Notes: generated by a model not told the origin, from the sequence alone. A DNA stretch of 64,000 nt from Selaginella tamariscina (GCA_003024785.1 PUQB01000179.1:1-64000); one strand, 5' to 3'. Shown: positions 12,146 through 24,310, counted from the stretch's first letter. A program made the numbers and translations.

Positions 12146-14711
12146 TTAAGCACCAAATTTCATCTTTGTTTTCAACTTCTCTTGTTCTTCCCACGTACCC
12201 GTACTGCCATATATCTCAGCCATGAGTATATAAGCAGATGCCTTTTTCTGATTCAAATTTACCAAAGACTTAAAAGCTATTATCCCTATCTCAACATTTT
12301 TCCATTTGCGACAAGCATTCAAGAGTGTCATCCAAGTCACTGCATCAGGATCACAAGGCATTTTCTGTAACAAAGCAATAGCCTCGCCCAATTTATTTGT
12401 ACAACCCAAAAGGTCAACCATACAGTTGTAATGCATCATAGTAGGGGTAAGTCCATACCGCATAGGCATTAGTTCAAAGTATTCCCATGCCTTTTCTACC
12501 AAACTTGCATGACTACAACATCCAAGTAAGCACAAAAATGTGATAGCATTTGGTCGAAAATCTTGATCTTGCATTACCTTAAAAAGACTAAATACGGAAT
12601 CGATGTTCCCAAACCTACCATAACCTATTAAAAGTGCATTCCATGTTGATACATCCCTTACTTGTGGATGCAAATCAAATACCTCACGAGCCTCTTCCAT
12701 GCTTCCACATTTTGCATAGAAGTCTATTAAAGATGTTACTACATGAGCATCAAATTCCCTTATCTTTGAATGGAAACTTCGTCCAATGGCCAAGGCCCCA
12801 TTCAAACCACAAGCCTTGAGAGCAGCAACATATGTCACACAATTGGGTGCACATCTGCACTCCTCTTTCATTCTGAAGAAGCAATCCAATGCAACAAAAC
12901 CCTGCCTATCATCCACATAGCCCAGAATCATAGCATTCAAGACACTACGTCTGGCTCCTGGATACTGTCAAACACACTCCTAGCATCTACCATGCTACCA
13001 CACTTGGCATACATGTCTATGAGCGTGTTCTGAACAATCTGATTCATATGGCAACCAATCTCCAAATGTATCTCTCTACCTCGTTTCAAACATTTTTTCT
13101 TTCCACTTTCATTCCATATGCTGCCAGTGACGTGCAGGCCTTGAGGGAAGCAACATATGTCACGGAATCAGGCGCACATCTTCTCTTGTCCTTCATTCTC
13201 GAAAAAAGTCCAGGGCAACAAGACCTTGTGCAATGTCTGCATATCCCAGGATCACAGCATTCCAGGACACCACGTCCGGCTCCTGGATACTGTCAAACAC
13301 ACTCCTAGCGTCTACCATACTGCCACACTTGGCATACATGTCTATGAGCGTGGTCTGCACGAACTTATTCATATGGCAACCAATCTCCAAATGTATCTCT
13401 CTACCTCGTTCCAGACACCTTTTCTTTCCACTTTCATCTCCATCTGCTGCCAGTGACGTGCAAGCCTTGAGGGCAGCAAGATAAGTCACGCCATTGGGCG
13501 CACATCTGCAGTCCTCTTTCATTCTGGAAAAGCAGTCCAGGGCAACAAGACCCTGCCTATCATCCGCATAGCCAGAATCATAGCATTCCAAGACACCACG
13601 TCTGGCTCCTGGATACTGTCAAAAACGCTCATAGCGTCCACCATGCTGCCACACTTGGCATACATGTCTATGAGCGTGTTCTGCACGAACTGATTCATAT
13701 GGCAACCAATCTCCAAATGTATCTCTCTACCTCGTTCCAAACACCTTTTCTTTCCACTTTCATCTCCATCTGCTGCCAGTGATGTGCAGGCCTTGAGGGC
13801 AGCAATATATGTCACGGAATCGTGTGCACATCTTCTATCGTCCTTCATCCTCGAAAACAAGTCCAGGGCAGCAAGACCTTGTGCAATGTCTGCATATCCC
13901 AGGATCACAGCATTCCAGGACACCACGTCCGGCTCCTGGATACTGTCAAACACACTCCTAGCGTCTACCATGCTGCCACACTTGGCATACATGTCTATGA
14001 GCGTGGTCTGCACGAACTTATTCATATGGCAACCAATCTGCAAATGTATCTCTCTACCTCGTTCCAGACACCTTTTCTTTCCACTTTCATCTCCATCTGT
14101 TGCCAGTGACATACATGCCTTGAGGGCAGCAAGATAAGTCACGCAAGTGGGCACACGTCTGCAGTCCTCTTTCATTCTGGAAAAGTGGTCCAGGGCAACA
14201 AGACCCTGCCCATCGTCTGCATATCCAGGATCACAGCATTCCAGGACACCACGTCCGGCTCCTGGATATTGTCAAACACGCTCCCAGCGTTTACCATGCT
14301 GCCGCACTTGGCGTACATGTTGATGAGTGTTGCTGCAACATACATGTTTGACTCGTTCCCAGTTTCCACTGCCTTTGCATGGACTCGTTTCCCCTGGTGC
14401 AAGTCTTTTTTCCTGGTACAGGACTTTAAGTCAGAAAGGAGATCATGGACATGAACATGTCTGATTGCTGATTGTTTCCGCTTCGTTTTCCCTGTCCTTG
14501 TCAAGGCATCAACTGCTTGGAAGTTGTTGACCATCCATTCCAAATAGCCATTATCAACCTGATTGATGTGCTTGCCTCTGTGCGTTCGAAAATCAAACAC
14601 ATCTCGCCGCATGGAGTACACTCGAAACGACCCATGTCTATGGCAGGTACAGCCAATTCCCTCACATCGCACCTGTGGCCATGCATTATCGCGACTACTC
14701 CAGGTGTTCAT
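12146..14711 (-). pseudogene. PLS-class PPR gene with E-type C-terminus, frameshifted
   Basis: On the minus strand four frames read as one pentatricopeptide repeat protein: 14711-14172 (N-terminus and first repeats), 14175-13519, 13591-13193 and 12940-12146. Typical motifs are TLIDMYAKCGSMVDARSVF, PDVVSWNAMI, LLGCCSHASLVEKAWEYF and DPDAVTWMTLLNACR. The last is the E region, and no DYW deaminase follows MAEIYGSTGTWEEQEKLK, so it would be an E-class protein. Such proteins bind organellar RNA, usually for C-to-U editing. The central part is made of about four nearly identical 320-330 bp units. The frame is lost repeatedly just after SWNAMIL or SWNAVIL (for example, one base missing at about 12942), and more stops occur at 12945-13190. 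Introns would not explain shifts at the same codon of each unit. A pseudogene, or a gene with assembly-collapsed repeats, is the best reading. Confidence 0.8.
12950..14180 (-). repeat. About four tandem near-identical PPR units of 320-330 bp
   Basis: Each unit contains (on the plus strand) CATGCTGCCACACTTGGCATACATGTC-type sequence, GGCAACCAATCTCCAAATG and CTCTACCTCGTTCCA in the same order, with only a few differences between units. Such near-identity across units points to recent tandem duplication or gene conversion. Confidence 0.8.
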
Positions 14712-15586
14712 ACTGTATCCCCAAGAAAGGATGCTATCAGGTGCACCGCAAGGGTAAGGCCGTCTACAGAACCGAAGGGCAGGAGATTCGTCTAGTTGAA
14801 CTTCTCAGGTGTATTCCACAAGTTCTCGTGGCTGACCACATGGACGTCATATGATGCATATATATGCACTAATACACAACCAACAATATATACTTTCTCA
14901 TACAACATAGTTGTCGGCCAATCACTACGAGTTTGCAAAGCAGAATATACCTGTATGGAGGCCTGGACGTTAGAGGACTGCCGGTTTGCGCATATCAGCA
15001 ATGCAGCTAGCTGCCTTCATGAATATCTTGAAGAATCCTGATGCATGAAATAAGTTTTGTGATATAGTTGCGAAATTTCTCTCCCATGCTATCGTCATTC
15101 TTGTTGTAGGTATCCAGATGATTTTGCCCTTGTCTCAGCTTCAAATCAACCATTCACAAAGCGGATTGTTCATGCTTCCGTGTATAATGTGTTGAACTTT
15201 TCAAGGTCGATACTAAAGCACAACACTGAGAGGATATTGCAGAGTCTGCAAGGTTTAGAGGATGGAAGTTTAAGCATAGATGGGAAGGTCTATTCAGACG
15301 ATGGAGCTGAAGCAAAATGTTGGGGTTGAGTGTCAGGTGGAAATCAAGCAAGGGAGGTAACTCAATGACCAACCTGCTCAACATTAGGCAAATTGCTAGT
15401 GAATTGGGATAAGTTGCCTTTCCATTAGAATGTACTGTTCATTCTTACTATCATAGTTTTTTATTATGATTTGACTCTTTACTTTTATAATTGATTGTTG
15501 TTACTTAATTAGTTGTCACTATATATCTTGAAAAACTCTAGCAAGGTAGCACTTACTTCTAGAAAATTCTTTCTTTAATTTGTATG
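14712..15586. other. Upstream side of PPR gene; no further gene seen
   Basis: Short frames at 14796-15041 (plus) and 15154-15384 (minus) show no family motif. The 5' flank of the minus-strand PPR gene should lie here, but no confident TATA box or upstream exon can be pointed out. Confidence 0.35.
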
Positions 15587-16364
15587 TGTCAGAGTTTTAA
15601 CCCGAAGGGCCAACATGTGACAACACGTGGTTATCAAGTGGCCATTCGGCATCATCACCCTGTGTGAACAATGTTAAGTTTTCCAAGATAACCGTAAGAG
15701 TCTGACTCAAAGGCCCAATTAGGCAGAAAACTTCTACTCTAAGTCCCCTAGAATAACCATCCCCTGAACCCTAGAGGATAACTTTAGGATCCTGTCCTAG
15801 TGGTGTTCTCCTTAGGATCTAAGGGTTGAACAACCTAAGTTCATTAGTAAAAGGACACTCACAAGGTTATGTACTTAAGGTTATTCAAACCTAACCTTAA
15901 GGAGTTTGCTTAACAGAACACTTGTGTCCACCTACGGTGCACACTCGTGTCCTCACTAAGTACTAGCCCTAGGTCTAGGGTATGACTTGGCCACTTAGGG
16001 TTAATCTTGGTTCAAGGTACCCCTTGTTGCCCTAAAGGGGTTGTACTCCCGGATGAAGGTGATTCCTCGAGGGGTAAGTGACAATGCCTTAGCTCTGTCA
16101 CGGGGGTATGTGTGAGACACATCTTCTTTATGGGGTTAGGGCATGAGCCTGTCTAGGTCTACTGGGACAGGATCCTAAAGTCTACTCGGGTTATCCTCTC
16201 ATTATGGGGGACTTAGGGTAGGACTCTAAGTCTTTTGCCTAATTGGGCACATGAGTTAGACTCTTAGGATTATCTTGGAAGACTTAGCGTTGCTCACACA
16301 GGGTGATGACGCCAAATGGCCACTTGGCAGCCACGTGTTGGCCCTTTGGGTTAAAACTCTGACA
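15587..16364. repeat. Folded-back fragment of B-type LTR
   Basis: 15587-15803 begins TGTCAGAGTTTTAACCCGAAGG and is the B-LTR end in minus orientation. From about 15804 (TGTTCTCCTTAGGATC) to 16364 (AAAACTCTGACA) the same LTR runs in plus orientation. The outer ends are thus inverted copies of about 210 bp around a unique middle of about 360 bp, which could form a large stem. Confidence 0.75.
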
Positions 16365-16790
16365 GTACTAGTCTTATGTCTAGGGTATGGACTCCACTTA
16401 AACCCTTAGGGTTAATTGTGGTTTAGGGTACCCCTTGTCGCCCTAAAGGGTTGTACTCCCGGATGAGGATGATTCCTCAAGGGGTAAGTGATGATGCCTT
16501 AGTTTTGTCGTGCGGGTAAGTGTGAGACACATCTCCTTTGTGGGTTAGGGCATGAGCCTATCTGGGTTTACTGGGACATGACCCTAAAGACTACTCGGGT
16601 TATCCTCTAGGGTTTAGGAGATGGTCATTCTTGGGGACTTAGGGTAAGACTATAAGTCTTCTGCCTAATTGGGCCTCTGAGTCAGACTCTTAGGGTTATC
16701 TTGGAAGACTTAGCGTTGTTCACACAGGGTGATGACCATTTGGCAGCCATGTGTTGCCATGTGTTGGCCCCTTTGGGTTAAACTCTGACA
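16365..16790 (+). repeat. Second B-type LTR fragment
   Basis: It begins GTACTAGTCTTATGTCTAGGG and ends GGGTTAAACTCTGACA. It repeats the last 420 bp or so of the fragment just upstream, in the same orientation, and is more diverged. The two abut head to tail. Confidence 0.7.
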
Positions 16791-16966
16791 ACACTGCTCT
16801 AGGAGAACTCCTCCACCCCTATACACGGACCCTCATGCGTCCGGGTAGAGGCCATTCAGCACCTTCCAGTACTCCCGAGTAAGGCTGGGTTACATGCGCG
16901 GACCCCCAGGACTGGACGCTATCCACAGCGTCCTAGCAACCATTGAGACTTCATAGCAAACAGCAC

Positions 16967-17954
16967 TGTAATAGTTTTTACTATGACTCAACCCTTTCCT
17001 TTGGGGTTTGACTGTTGTTACCTACCGAGTTGTGTGACGAACCCTAGATGTAGTAGGAAACAGGCCCACTTAGTGCACTTGGGTATCTGGTGATGGTCCG
17101 GCCGAGTGTCATTAGGTATTTGCAGAAAACTCTAGGTGAAGCTAGAACTTACCGTCTAGAAAACTCTCCCCGTTTTACCCGCATTTTGACGTTCTAGGTT
17201 AGGGTTTTTCCATAAAGTATAGCTTGTCAAAAGGGTTAGGGACACCCCAAGGGTTGACCTAACCCTAGGGTTGCCCCTAACCCCACGCCCTAATACCCCC
17301 CCCTAGGGGTTAGGTTTAGGGTTAGGTTAGGACAACCATTTTCTCTAAGGGCTGGCATTTCCGTGCCAGCCCACTTACTCATTTAGGTAAACAGGGGGGG
17401 GGGGTCCGTCACATAAATAAGGTAGAGTATATGTAGTGAGGCTTCCTGGGTTCAAAAGAGAGCTCGTTAACCTCCTACCGGTGCAAGCTAAGCTTGTGTC
17501 GTCAAGGTGCAACCCTCTGTTGTGCCGCCCAAACTTCCACACGACAGGGGTACAACCCACCCTAGGGTTAGACTATCCTTATCGTTGGCAGGATCTTGCC
17601 TTTGAGACAAGGGCACGTCACTTCCAAGGAGTTAGCCAGATTCCTTGGTCCGAAAACCTGCTCGCAAGCTCAAAGGTATTGCCCGAGTTCACGTTCCGCA
17701 GAACTAGTGGTTGAGGCCTTGCTCCGGCCGCCTCAACCACGCCAAGCTAGGAACAACACCTAACTCGGCTAGTCCGTGCATCCTGATTCACAAGGTGAGT
17801 CTCGTTCGTGGACTTGGTCAGTTAGGGTTTAGTTCCTAAGGTTGGGTTCCTAATACGGGTTACTTTACCAGATTCCGTGGGGTTTCCAGAGAGGGGATTC
17901 CAGGGTTGGCACCTGGCAAGCCGCCTTTGTGGCACCAGGTAAAAACTCTGACAA
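16967..17954 (+). repeat. 5' LTR of chromovirus A
   Basis: It starts TGTAATAGTTTTTACTATG (the 3' copy starts TGTCATAG) and ends AAAAACTCTGACA, just before the primer-binding site. It is about 988 bp and matches 23338-24310 almost throughout, with a few indels near 17160-17230. It contains telomere-like CCCTAA words (17230-17330) and a run of 11 G (17393-17403) followed 8 bp later by ACATAAATAAGG, a TATA-like site. A 92-codon open frame at 17436-17714 is identical in both LTRs but has no homology that I recognise. Confidence 0.9.
17405..17440 (+). promoter_or_regulatory. Putative LTR core promoter after a G-tract
   Basis: CACATAAATAAGGTAGAGTA follows an 11-G tract. The same order (G-tract, TCCGTCACATAAATAAGG) is kept in every A-, B- and C-type LTR of the window (23742, 27518, 32595, 56650, 61910), with the tract varying from 8 to 15 bases. 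That conservation makes a TATA-type promoter at the U3/R boundary plausible; the start site itself is not visible. Confidence 0.45.
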
Positions 17955-17956
17955 TT

Positions 17957-17968
17957 GGTATCGGAGCA
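17957..17968 (+). promoter_or_regulatory. Primer-binding site of chromovirus A
   Basis: TGGTATCGGAGC lies two bases after the LTR end and matches the initiator tRNA-Met 3' end except for one base. Confidence 0.85.
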
Positions 17969-18275
17969 AGTTCTCTGCGGTCAGTAGGACTACCTTAAGT
18001 CATAGGTGTTTCAATGTTTAGATAACTCTAAATTCTTGATCTACTCTATCGCTTTGGTTAACATGTCTGTATTCTGCGCAGAGAGTTTGATCCTGTGAGT
18101 TGTCAAACTTCGGAGAACACTTGCTCAGTGAGTCGGCGTGAGATTCTAGGTATGTCCGAAAGTCTTATGCTAGTTAAGCTGATGTGTGTGGGTGTACAAC
18201 CTGTGCAGGGTGTTTCCAACTTAACATTGGGAATATTCCGAGCATATTCTCCGAGTGTTGAAACTAGGGTTCAAT

Positions 18276-20094
18276 ACGATGAGCAAAAGAAAGCAACCAG
18301 AGCCTGAGGCAGAGAGGGCTGTCGCAGAGGCTCAAAATGAGGAGATGGATGAGCTGATCCAGGTCGACCCCCTAGGGTTAGCACGACCTGGTTGGCGTGA
18401 AATAATGATGGATGCCCTAAACGAACTTCGAGGGGATGTTTGGGTTGAACGACCGAATCGATAATGTTGCCGTTCGGATTCCAACGAATACAGCAGTGCC
18501 AGATGTTCCGCAACCAGACACACGGAAAAAGAAGAAGAAGCATGACTCAGAGTCAGGTTCCTCTGAATCAGATTCTTCGACGGAAGTAGTGGTGGAGGTC
18601 CCAGTAAATTCAAACCGGTAAAGCCTTCGAATTTCATGGGTTCAAAGGATTACAAGGTTTTGGATGACTGGTTGTATGATATGGAAAGCTATTTCGAGGC
18701 TGCTTCCGTGAGAAAGACAGAAAAGGTTGCATGTGCCAAGCAGTTTCTTAAAGAAGAAGCTAAGACTTGGTGGCGAATTGTTGAAGGTGAACGTGGATAC
18801 CGAAACAGCTGGAAGCACATGAAAAAGGAGATCAAAAAGCAGTATATGCCGGATGATCTCGGTTTGCGATTGCGTGCTGACCTGGCACTTTGTCAACAGG
18901 GAGTTCGGGGAAGTCCAATGGACCACGTTTATCGATTCGAAAGTGTACGGCGATTGGTGCCAAATATGAGCGATGATGAAGCTCGAAGTTGCTTCATGGC
19001 TAGCTTGAATGAGAAAACGCGAAGGGAGATCTTAAGGTACAAGCCCACAAGCTATCGGGAATGTCAAGAGGCAGCTCAAAAGGTTGCTTATGGCATGTCG
19101 TTAGAAGACTTGTACAAAGGGGAGGAAGCAAAACCTAAATCGAGGAGGTTTCTCCAAAGTCTGGGTTTAGAAGGTTTGATGGAAGACCAATCAATCACCA
19201 TCAACGAAGTGCAAGTCCCTTTGTCGGTAGTTCAAGTTTTCGGACACATCAAGACCCACCGGATTTCGGAAACCATTGGCGTTACCCCTCCTCAGCAGCC
19301 AAAGGATCGGCTCCAAAGTCTGCTCCCCCGCGTTCCGCAGGGGGGTGAAATGTTATAATTGTAACAAGCCTGGTCATTTTGCTAAAGAGTGTCCGGCACC
19401 CTCACAACAATCAGGACATTTCAAGGCGATGGTAGAAGAGGAAGTTGCTGAACCAGAAACGCTTGAAGATCCGGAAGATGAGTCAGAAGAGGTAATGTTG
19501 TGCCAGACACAACCTGCCTTATTCGCTATTCAAGACAAAACTGACCCTTTGCTATATTTGACAGGAAGGATACGAGGGGACCGAGTCCGAATGATGATCG
19601 ATACTGGAGCAACATACAACTTCATATCGACTAGTCTAGCTCGTCGATTGAATTTGGATGTAATAAAGATGTGTGAAATAAAGATCAATTTTGGCAAAGG
19701 TTCTCAAAATACTAATAATATAGCAAGGGCAGTTCCTGTCCAAATCAAAGATTGGAAGGCTAAGCTAGACTTAGTTGTCTTGAATATGACGGGGTTTGAC
19801 TTTGTTCTGGGTATGGAATGGTTCCATAAACATGTAATCGAAATGAGGGGTTCCGGAGATAATCGAATCACGCTTGCAGCAGATAAAGAAGCCATTAGAA
19901 AAACGACGCTCAGAATGGAAACGCTAACTGATAAGGATTGGAATCCTATGTTCCTTACCTTGACTCAGTTGCGTAAAGCAGTTAGACATCGGGAACGTGT
20001 GTTTCTTGCAATGGTTTTGGATACTGGTGAAGTCAAAATAGGAGATGGTCAAGAACTGTTCCGAACCTATTTTGGAAGTCTTGAACATGTTTAG
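18276..20094 (+). pseudogene. Chromovirus A gag and protease, frameshifted
   Basis: Reading from about 18276 (MSKRKQPEPEAERA) an acidic N-terminus leads, after a frameshift near 18460-18620, into a retrotransposon gag domain at 18636-19358 with AKQFLKEEAKTWWRIVEG and DDEARSCFMASLNEKTRREI. After another shift near 19140-19350, the frame 19276-20094 has the zinc knuckle CYNCNKPGHFAKECP (CX2CX4HX4C) and the aspartic protease with MIDTGATYNFIS and FDFVLGMEW. Gag would package the element RNA and the protease would cleave the polyprotein. Element C (60669-61496) has the same region with one frame less broken, so the damage in A is from after insertion. Confidence 0.85.
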
Positions 20095-22964
20095 GATGTG
20101 TTGCCGGAAGATTTGCCGCCTGAGTTACCTCCACGTCGAGCTGTGGACCACAGAATAGATTTTGCCAGGTTCGTCTCCACCGGCAAGAGCCCCATATCGG
20201 TTAAATCCTCAAGAGTTGAGAATTGAAGAGACAGCTGAGAATTGTTGGTCGAGGACACATTCGACCTAGTCGATCGCCATATGGTGCACCTATCTTGTTT
20301 GTAATGAAAAAGGATGGTACGATGCGAATGTGTGTGGACTATCGAGCTGAACGCGATAACTATCAAAAAAGTATCCTCTTCCGAGTGGACGACTTATTTG
20401 ATAGCTATCAAAAGCAAAGTATTTTTCAAGAATAGACTTGAGTCGGGTACCATCAGATTCGGGTAGCAGAGAATGACATTGAGAAGACCGCTTTTCGAAC
20501 GCGTTATGGATCATTTGAGTTTCTAGTCTTGCCATTCGGGTTGTGCAATGCTCCAGCAACTTTTTGCACAATGATGGATGATGTGTTTAGAGACTATCTA
20601 GACGAGTTCGTAGTGGTGTATATTGATGACATTCTGATTTTCAGTTCGACAATTGAAGAACATGTGGAACACTTAGAAAAAGTGTTTCAGAGGTTGAGAG
20701 AGAACCAGTTGTATGCTAAAGAAAGCAAGTGCGCATTTGGTCAAACCAAGATAGATTTCTTGGGACACTTGATCTCAGGTGGGGAGGTTGCCATGGACCC
20801 AAAGAAAATTCAAGCTATTACTGAGTGGATGACTTTAAAAGACGTGCATGAAGTTAGATCATTTCTTGGTCTGACAGGGTATTACCGAAGATTCATAAAG
20901 GGTTACTCGGAAATAGCGGCCCCATTGACAGATCTTACGAAAAACATTCCATGGCATTGGACTCCAGAGTGCCAACGTGCATTCGTCAAACTCAAAGAGG
21001 CTATCTCTTCTGAGCCAGTTTTGCAGTTGCCCATCTTTGAAGATCCCTTTGAAGTAGAATGTGACGCTTCCGACTTTGCAATTGGTGGTGTATTGCAACA
21101 GAAAGGACATCCAGTGTCCTTTTTCTCGAAAAGTTAGATGCCGCGCAAACTCGATGGCCTACTCACGAAAAGGAGATGTATGCTATTGTTGCTTCCTTGG
21201 AGTATTGGCGTCATTATCTTCCAAGTCATGGCACTGTGGTTTGGACAGATAGTGTAACTCTAAGGTATTTTGAAACGCAGCCGAAGCTATCACCAAAGTA
21301 TGCTAGATGGCAGCAGAAGTTGGCACGATTTCAGCCTGAAATCAGACATAAGGCGGGAAAGGACAATGTGGTAGCTGATGCACTCAGTAGAAAGGGTCAT
21401 CTTCGTATTATGTCAGCACCCGTGTCAACTTTGGTGGATGAATTTGTGACGGCGTATCCTCAGGACAAGTTTGCAAGGAAGCTTTGAGCCTGGTGGCAAA
21501 GAGGAAACAAGTTCATCAATTACGAAGAGATGGTAATATTCCAGCAGGAATAGAAAGTCGAATGGATGCACTCAAACAGGCCCATTTTGCAGTACGAGAT
21601 GGAGTTCTTTATTATAAAGAAAAGAGACTCTATGTTCCAGAAGGGACATGGAGGGAGAGGCTATTAAGAGAGCATCACGACGTTCCTTTGGCAGGCATGG
21701 TGGAAGGCACAAGACGTTGGCTTTGTTGAAACAGGGATTCTATTGGCCGGGTATGATAGACGATGTTGCCAAGTATGTCAAGACATGCCCCACATGTCAA
21801 CAAGTGAAAAGTCGTTCGCAAAAACGAGCTGGGAAGTTACAATGTATACCGATTCCAGAGCGGCCATTTCAAAGTGTTACTTTGGACTTTATCATGGGAT
21901 TGCCAAAATCTTGTGGTTTCAATGCTCTTATGGTGGTGGTCGATCGATTTTCAAAGGTTGCTCATTTCATTCCAACTGTAGAGACAGTGAATGCAAAACA
22001 AGCAGCAAAGTTGTTCTTCCACGAAGTCGTAAGAGTGCGAGGGCTACCGGAAACGATGATCTCAGATCGGGATCCTCGATTTACTGGCAAGTTTTGGGGA
22101 ACGTTGTTCAAGCAATTTGGACGATGCTGAGGTTTAGTACGGCTTATCATCCACAAACGGATGGTCAGACGGAGAGGGTAAACCGACAAGTCGAGGACTA
22201 TCTCAGATGCTATGTTCAAGGTGATCAACTTGATTGGGCTGAACACTTGGATATGGCTGAGATATGTTACAATAACTCGACACACACTGCAATCGGATGT
22301 AGCCCGATGGAAGTGTTAACTGGGAATAAGGGTGGTATTCCTCAGAGTATGGTGTTACCGAAAGACGATAGCAATCGAGTTCCATCTGTAGCAGAGTTCA
22401 CGGGACAATTGTATCGAACATGGGAAGCTGCTCGTCAAGCGATGGCTGCAGCACAGGAAAGGTATCGTCAGCAGTACGATAAACATCGACGGGATGTAGA
22501 GTATCAGGTTGGGGATATGGTATTGTTGAGTACCAAAACCTGAGGTTCCAACGACTCTTTCGAGGAAGTTTCTATCGCACTACATAGGTCCATACAAGGT
22601 GGTGAAGCAAGTAGGGAAAGTGGCTTATGGGTTAGATCTTCCTCCAGAGTTGGAAATACACAATGTGTTTCATGTCAGTTTACTCGAGCCATTCCACAAG
22701 GATGAGAAACATCCGGATAGATATCGTAGTTTACGTCCGCCGCCAGAATTAGTTGGTGAGGAAAAAGAATTTGAAGTTGAGGCGATATTAAAGGGGAGGA
22801 ACATTCATGGACGACGAAAACGTAAACGTGAATATCTTGTTAAGTGGAAAGGTTACCCGGCATGCGAGTCGACATGGGAACCATTGGAGAATCTGCAGAA
22901 CGCGATGGAGGTGAATGAGTTTGAGGCGAGGTCTCAAACTGTTGGTAATGATGATCAGAAATAA
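20095..22964 (+). pseudogene. Chromovirus A pol: RT, RNase H, integrase, chromodomain
   Basis: Frames in order: RT fingers near 20223-20435 ([19 protein letters not shown]), palm at 20529-21137 with VVYIDDILIF and the connection EVRSFLGLTGYYRRF, and the RNase H start EVECDASDFAIGGVL. RNase H goes on at 21176-21487 (VVADALSRK). The integrase spans about 21484-22543 with TCPTCQQVKSR, TLDFIMGLPKS, ISDRDPRFTG and TDGQTERVNRQ. The last frame (22599-22964) has HNVFHVSLLEPF and a C-terminal chromodomain (EYLVKWKGYPACESTWEP) that is expected to bind methylated histone H3 and guide integration. All catalytic motifs are visible, but at least six frameshifts or stops break the polyprotein. Confidence 0.88.
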
Positions 22965-23337
22965 AGTGAACCTTTATTTCTTATTAACCAAGGGGCCGCA
23001 ACAACACTAACTAGAGGCCTCCAATATAAATTCTAGTTACGTAAAGAAATTAACCACTGTGTTGTGTGCGTCGGGTGACAGACTTTGCAGACGTGCAAAA
23101 GGTCTCCAGGTGACTTCATGTCGCAGGTGGTGCCTCCGGCAGCTGGGTCTACGACTCAGTGAACGACGGTTCTGAAGTACTTGGCTTCGCGTAATGCAAG
23201 GGGGGTAATAAAACTTGTGAACTTTTGGCTGACTCCGCATAGAGTGATATGTTAGTTTTGGTTAGTTTTCTCTAACATTATCTAGTCTTGGAGTTAGACG
23301 TCAACGAGGACGTTGACATTTTCAAAGGCGGGGAGTG
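22965..23337 (+). other. 3' untranslated region and polypurine tract of A
   Basis: 373 bp between the chromodomain stop and the 3' LTR, ending in AAAGGCGGGGAGTG, the polypurine tract. The same stretch is kept in element C (57231-57606) and in both internal regions of B (27921-28300 and 33044-33425), reverse oriented. Its retention in the non-coding B elements suggests cis functions for packaging or plus-strand priming. Confidence 0.7.
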
Positions 23338-24310
23338 TGTCATAGTTTTTACTATGACTCGACCCTTTACTTTGGGGTTTGACTGTTGTTACCTACCGAG
23401 TTGTGTGACGAACCCTAGATGTAGTAGGAAACAGGCCCACTTAGTGCACTTGGGTATCTGGTGATGGTCCGGCCGGGTGTCATTAGGTATTTGCAGGAAA
23501 CTCTAGGTGAAGCTAGAACTTACCTTCTAGAAACTCTCCCTCCCCCTTTGACGTTCGTTAGGTTTTATAAAGTATAGCTTGTCAAAAAGGGTTAGGGACA
23601 CCCCTAGGGTTGACCTAACCCTAGGGTTGCCCTAACCCCACGCCCTAATACCCCCCCCTAGGGGTTAGGTTTAGGGTTAGGTTAGGACAACCATTTTCTC
23701 TAAGGGCTGGCATTTCCGTGCCAGCCCACTTACTCATTTAGGTAAACAGGGGGGGGGGGTCCGTCACATAAATAAGGTAGAGTATATGTAGTGAGGCTTC
23801 CTGGGTTCAAAAGAGAGCTCGTTAACCTCCTACCGGTGCAAGCTAAGCTTGTGTCGTCAAGGTGCAACCCTCTGTTGTGCCGCCCAAACTTCCACACGAC
23901 AGGGGTACAACCCACCCTAGGGTTAGACTATCCTTATCGTTGGCAGGATCTTGCCTTTGAGACAAGGGCACGTCACTTCCAAGGAGTTAGCCAGATTCCT
24001 TGGTCCGAAAACCTGCTCGCAAGCTCAAAGGTATTGCCCGAGTTCACGTTCCGCAGAACTAGTGGTTGAGGCCTTGCTCCGGCCGCCTCAACCACGCCAA
24101 GCTAGGAACAACACCTATAACTCGGCTAGTCCGTGCATCCTGATTCACAAGGTGAGTCTCGTTCGTGGACTTGGTCAGTTAGGGTTTAGTTCCTAAGGTT
24201 GGGTTCCTAATACGGGTTACTTTACCAGATTCCGTGGGGTTTCCAGAGAGGGGATTCCAGGGTTGGCACCTGGCAAGCCGCCTTTGTGGCACCAGGTAAA
24301 AACTCTGACC
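23338..24310 (+). repeat. 3' LTR of chromovirus A
   Basis: Starts TGTCATAGTTTTTACTATG and ends AAAAACTCTGACC. It is nearly identical to 16967-17954, including the 11-G tract, so the insertion is relatively young despite the broken coding region. The flanks (AGCAC before the 5' LTR, AACCA after this one) do not form a clear target duplication. Confidence 0.9.

Noticed and set aside
13048..14137. Plus-strand open frames opposite the PPR gene
   Set aside because: They are antisense shadows repeating with the PPR unit; the minus-strand reading has clear PPR motifs.
17436..17714. 92-codon open frame, identical at 23791-24069
   Set aside because: It lies wholly inside the two LTRs of element A, spans the R/U5 region and shows no protein family; its identity reflects LTR identity, not coding constraint.
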